From JAOTVV01 sp039591075 (GTDB lineage: Bacteria; Gemmatimonadota; Gemmatimonadetes; Gemmatimonadales; GWC2-71-9), in assembly GCA_039591075.1 (NCBI GenBank), contig JBDHEI010000003.1:59926-123925 (forward strand): a DNA stretch of 64,000 nt. Direction: 5' to 3'. Shown piece after piece: positions 60,736-64,000 of the stretch. Each line of letters begins with the position of its first letter. Position 1 is the first letter of the stretch. The notes beneath the pieces are model-generated. The model was not told the DNA's origin. It worked only from the letters and a program-made list of their open reading frames with translations, and searched no databases. Position numbers and translations under genes: made by a program.

Positions 60736-61590
60736 TCACAGGTTCCCTGACACCCCAATGGTGATCTGGGTCGTCCGCTGGCTGCGGAACTGCCCCAACG
60801 GCGACGGCCCAGTCAGGAAGCCCACCCCGAATCGCAGCGCACGGCGGCCGCCAACTTCGGGGAGCCACACGCCAGCCTGAAGGTGTACCAGCGGGATCCA
60901 GTCGGTATCGGTTTCGAATTCCACATCGGCGGTGCCGAACGGGAGCAGCGCCCGGGTGCCCTCGGTGCTGCCGAGTTGCATGCCCGCGCGCAGCGTCCAC
61001 CGGCCCGAGTCTTCGGGATGGACGCTATAGGCCCACCGCGCCCCAGCGTACGCTCCCGCTATCGGAAAGAGCTGAGCAAACACGAGCGCGTCAACGGCAT
61101 CGCGAGCGAAGTTCATACCCTCGACGTCAAAGCGGCGGGCGTACTCGTCACCCAGGTGGCTGCTCGTGTGGTAATAGCGGAGGCGAAGCCAGTGGTGGCC
61201 GCGATGCCACACCAGGGGCACGGCGAACACCCAATCGGTGGCGATCATCTCGCGCTCGGTGAGCTGCAGGCCAAATCGCGCAAAGGCCGCCCCCTCGATG
61301 CCGAGCACCACCGCGTCGCTGGTCGTGTGACCGGCGAGGCGCAGCATCGGGAGCCCGATCCCGAGTGACAGCTCCGCTTCGACCCCGTTTCCGAACGCGT
61401 TGGGGTTGTCGGTCACGAAGACCAGCTCGGCTTTGGCCACTGGATCCCGGGGTCCGGAAAACAGGGACGGCAGCAGGGCCCGGTCCGGGAACAGCCGAGG
61501 GGAGTCCTGGCCGAGCAGTAGTCCGGGGAACGGCGACGAGATCAGCACGGCCGCCATGGCACAGCGAATCGCGCGTGGGACCACACGCAT
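60736..61590 (-). CDS. DUF1207-family outer-membrane protein (copy 2)
   Basis: A 284-residue protein with a signal peptide (about residues 1-27, ending LLLGQ), then SPRLFPDRALLPSLF and the block RLRYYHTSSHLGDEYARRF. It is a paralogue of the protein at 44595-45476, matching along the length including the C-terminal GPSPLGQF / GPPYQGQF region. It is probably a small barrel; function unknown. The ATG at 61590 gives the signal peptide. Confidence 0.83.
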   Translation of the reverse strand: MRVVPRAIRCAMAAVLISSPFPGLLLGQDSPRLFPDRALLPSLFSGPRDPVAKAELVFVTDNPNAFGNGVEAELSLGIGLPMLRLAGHTTSDAVVLGIEGAAFARFGLQLTEREMIATDWVFAVPLVWHRGHHWLRLRYYHTSSHLGDEYARRFDVEGMNFARDAVDALVFAQLFPIAGAYAGARWAYSVHPEDSGRWTLRAGMQLGSTEGTRALLPFGTADVEFETDTDWIPLVHLQAGVWLPEVGGRRALRFGVGFLTGPSPLGQFRSQRTTQITIGVSGNL

Positions 61591-61672
61591 GGATTGGCTC
61601 ACGCGAGGCAAAGTTGGCGGCCCAACACCAACGGGTGGCACGTCGCTGCAAACGGTGCCGATCGGCTCATGG

Positions 61673-63535
61673 CTATCGCAGAGCGGTGAGCGCGGACCGA
61701 GCCCACGTCACCTCGCTCGCGTAGTTCCGGTCGGCGAGGTCCACGAAGCGCTGTAATGCCGTGCGTGCCCGCTCGAGATCGCCGCGCGCGAGGTGGACGC
61801 GGGCGAGATTGAACCAGGGACTGGCGAGCTCGGGCCGCTGCCGCGTGGCCCGCTCCAGGTACTGGACCGCGCGCGCGGTGTCCGAGCGCGAGAGGAACAG
61901 CACGCCGAGGTCCGCCAGGCTCTCTGCGTGCGTCGTATCGCGCGCCACCGCCGCCTCCCAGAAGCGGCGGGCATCGTCCAGCTGCCCGCGTTGCCGGCTC
62001 ATCTGGCCCAGGACGTACAGGATTTCCGCATCGGCCTCCGGCGGAGCCGTCCCGGAGAGGCTATCGCGGCCGTACAGCTCGCCGATGTACTGCGTGACGG
62101 TGGTGATGGTGGCGCGGGCAAACTCGTTCTCGGGTGCGATCTGGAGCGCGCGGCGGAGCGAGGCCACGGCCGGACCGAGCGATCCGGCGCGATAGGAGGC
62201 CTCGCCCAGCTTGTGGTGCGCCTTTGACGAGCGCGGCACGCTGGTCGTGGCCCAGCGGAACAGCGTCAGGTTGTCGGTCCAGGCGGCCGAGTAGCGAACC
62301 GTTTGGACGGCCAGCGCAATCACGACCGCTGCACCGGCCGCCACCGATATCGCTCGGTACCTGCCGGAGACCGTCACCAGCGCCCAGGCCACCACGAGGC
62401 AGAACGCCACACTCGGCAGATAGAGCAGGCGCTCGCCGAACACCGTGCCAACGGTGAACGGCAGGTTGGAGGACGGGAACAGGGCCAGCACGTACCACAG
62501 GACGGCGAGCGGGAGGATGGTTTTGCGGACTTTGTCCGGCGCCAACGCTCCCCCAATGAGCCCGAGGATCACGACGGCCGCGATGAGCCGCCAGTCGGTG
62601 AGCGACTGGACCAGCGGGATCGCATCGTAGGAGTAATCCGGTGAGAGCGGGAACGGCGCGACGAGGAGCCGCAGGCCGTACGCCACGACCACGAGGGCGG
62701 TGCCGACCCGTTGGCCGAGGGGAATCGCGACGAGTGGGTTGTCGATGAAATGCGTGGGCACGCCGAGCCCACCGGCCACGGCGAGGCGGGCGAGCAGATA
62801 GGCGAGCAGCACGAGCACGTACGCGAGGTACAAACCCAGCAGCCGCCGCCCTCGCGCGGGTGATCGCCCGCGCTCGTCCGCAGGTACCAGCCAATCCTGC
62901 GCCAGGACCAGGAGAATACCGACCGCCCCGACTTCTTTGGACAGCAGCGCGCCACCGTACGCCAGGATCGGTGCGGCGACTCTCCACGTCCCGCCTCGCC
63001 CCACGGCCGACCGGTGGGAAAGCACCATCGCGAGCGTGAACACGGCCGCCAGGAGGTCCTTGCGACCGGCCACACTGGCCACCACCTCGACGTGGATCGG
63101 GTGCACCGCGAACAGCACTGCCCCGACACCTGCGGCCGTCATGGAAAGCCGCCAGTTCCTGGCCAACCGAAACGCGAGGACCGATGCCAGCGCGTGCAGC
63201 AGCACGTTGACCAAGTGGTAGCTCCACGGCGCGAGTCCGAAGAGCGCGTAGTTGATCGCGTAGGTCACCAGTGGGAGCGGGCGGTACAGATAGGTCTCGA
63301 CCCCGGCGCCGGCCCAGGCCGTGGTGGTGAACATCTCCGGGATGGAGGCGAGCGACCGGATATAGACGTTCGCCACCACCTCGATCTCGTCGTCGTACAC
63401 CCAGCCGAATCCTACGGTATGGGCGTAGAGGCCGATGGCGACGACGAGGATGACGGCCTCCCAGAACGCCTGCCGTTCCGTCCATCGCGTGACGTCTCGG
63501 AGCCCCACGCGGACTCCCGGCTTTGCGGTGCTCAC
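61673..63535 (-). CDS. TMTC-like membrane protein with C-terminal TPR repeats
   Basis: A 620-residue protein. The N-terminal 410 residues have about ten helices and GT-C-like motifs: FGWVYDDEIEVV with the acidic pair in the first loop, YRPLPLVTYAIN, HLVNVLLHA and VEVVASVAGRKDLLA. These match the TMTC/DUF1736 group, whose eukaryotic members add mannose to cadherins. From about residue 440 the protein is a series of TPR repeats (KAHHKLGEASYRAGSLGPAVASLRRAL and following). It begins with an ATG at 63535 and is divergent from comM. A protein O-glycosylation role is inferred. Confidence 0.86.
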   Translation of the reverse strand: MSTAKPGVRVGLRDVTRWTERQAFWEAVILVVAIGLYAHTVGFGWVYDDEIEVVANVYIRSLASIPEMFTTTAWAGAGVETYLYRPLPLVTYAINYALFGLAPWSYHLVNVLLHALASVLAFRLARNWRLSMTAAGVGAVLFAVHPIHVEVVASVAGRKDLLAAVFTLAMVLSHRSAVGRGGTWRVAAPILAYGGALLSKEVGAVGILLVLAQDWLVPADERGRSPARGRRLLGLYLAYVLVLLAYLLARLAVAGGLGVPTHFIDNPLVAIPLGQRVGTALVVVAYGLRLLVAPFPLSPDYSYDAIPLVQSLTDWRLIAAVVILGLIGGALAPDKVRKTILPLAVLWYVLALFPSSNLPFTVGTVFGERLLYLPSVAFCLVVAWALVTVSGRYRAISVAAGAAVVIALAVQTVRYSAAWTDNLTLFRWATTSVPRSSKAHHKLGEASYRAGSLGPAVASLRRALQIAPENEFARATITTVTQYIGELYGRDSLSGTAPPEADAEILYVLGQMSRQRGQLDDARRFWEAAVARDTTHAESLADLGVLFLSRSDTARAVQYLERATRQRPELASPWFNLARVHLARGDLERARTALQRFVDLADRNYASEVTWARSALTALR

Positions 63536-63680
63536 CTCGCGTGGCGTGTTCGTACGTCCCCCTCTGGGTCGATGCCGACTCCCGCTGCTGGCCCGTATAC
63601 TAGGAGCCTCGGCAACACAACGCCACGCACCGCAGCGGATCGCCTACCACCACCCCTCTCGCCATGCAGTACCGTCGAGC

Positions 63681-64000
63681 ATGCTCGCCCGCGTGCGCTC
63701 GGCGGCGGTGCTCGGCATCGACGCCTACCTCGTCGATGTCGAGACCGACATCGCCAACGGCTTGCCCTCGTTCACAACCGTGGGGCTCCCGCAGGGAGCG
63801 GTGAAAGAGGGTAGGGAACGGGTGGGGGCGGCACTCGCCAACTCGGACTTCGTGTTTCCCCTCAAGCGGATCACAGTGAACCTCGCGCCGGCGGACGTCC
63901 GCAAAGACGGCTCGGCGTTCGATCTCCCGGTCGCGATTGGCATTCTGGCCGCTACGGGGCAGCTGAACGGCGATCCGACCGGCCAAGCCCCCTCTAATCC
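63681..64000 (+). CDS. comM: YifB/ComM-family AAA ATPase (5' part only)
   Basis: The first 106 residues of a Mg-chelatase-like protein, cut by the window end. MLARVRSAAVLGIDAYLVDV, GLPSFTTVGLPQGAVKE, RITVNLAPADVRKDGSAFDLP and VAIGILAA match the N-terminal domain of ComM, a helicase needed for integrating DNA taken up by transformation. The ATG at 63681 fits the family start. The ATPase region is not in the window. Confidence 0.93.
   Translation, partial: MLARVRSAAVLGIDAYLVDVETDIANGLPSFTTVGLPQGAVKEGRERVGAALANSDFVFPLKRITVNLAPADVRKDGSAFDLPVAIGILAATGQLNGDPTGQAPSN

Noticed and set aside
1..64000. tRNA genes, rRNA genes, CRISPR arrays, insertion sequences, attachment sites
   Set aside because: No tRNA-type TPsiC signatures, repeat-spacer arrays, transposase motifs or terminal inverted repeats were noticed; a tRNA scan was not possible, so a missed tRNA is conceivable.

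Overview
The window is a 64 kb piece of a high-GC bacterial chromosome with dense coding, short spacers, many GTG starts and many 1-4 base gene overlaps. Gene content points to Gemmatimonadota, although no rRNA or other phylogenetic marker is present. The indicators are tandem MacB-type permeases served by one separate ATPase, a Ser/Thr kinase fused to a C-terminal repeat region, a large secreted VPS10/BNR repeat protein, bacillithiol-type deacetylase BshB1, DUF2277, and DUF1207 outer-membrane proteins. I found no tRNA, rRNA, CRISPR array, insertion sequence or prophage gene.

Layout. Positions 1-11293 (minus strand) read as one long run: TolC-like outer-membrane protein, MacA-like adaptor, ABC ATPase, four MacB/FtsX-type permeases, bshB1, iscS and mnmA (cut by the window edge). 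Positions 11435-17619 hold a secreted protein, a creatininase-family enzyme, a very large NtrY-like sensor kinase and a barrel-less TonB-plug protein. Positions 17909-19537 encode the periplasmic methionine sulfoxide reductase pair msrPQ.

Positions 19534-34513 are the most unusual part. Thirteen genes in five alternating transcription blocks encode an HPr-kinase-like protein, three cobalamin-binding-type radical SAM proteins, one SPASM-type radical SAM protein, three SAM methyltransferases, a polytopic membrane protein, a GT4 glycosyltransferase, a PIG-L deacetylase, a GNAT-type protein and a nucleotidyltransferase of the NTP_transf_5 type. This looks like a tailoring or biosynthetic locus for an unknown, probably glycosylated and methylated product. 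No precursor peptide or assembly-line enzyme is visible.

Positions 34779-52643 are mostly housekeeping and secreted functions: an M28 peptidase lipoprotein, hpt, a six-hairpin glycosidase, YajQ, a methyltransferase remnant, an SDR, the VPS10/BNR protein, DUF1207, a CopD-like membrane protein, a VOC protein, the Ser/Thr kinase, an ICMT-type methyltransferase, DUF2277, a lipoprotein and a Dph6-type ATPase. Positions 52724-64000 encode an MsbA-like exporter, ThiI, an MFS transporter, a small outer-membrane protein, a hexaheme cytochrome c lipoprotein with a collagen-like stalk, an NTF2-like lipoprotein, a second DUF1207 protein, a TMTC-like membrane TPR protein and the start of comM.

Functional links: IscS, MnmA and ThiI together suggest sulfur transfer to both 2-thiouridine and 4-thiouridine in tRNA. 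MsrPQ, BshB1 and the multiheme cytochrome suggest investment in redox handling at the envelope.
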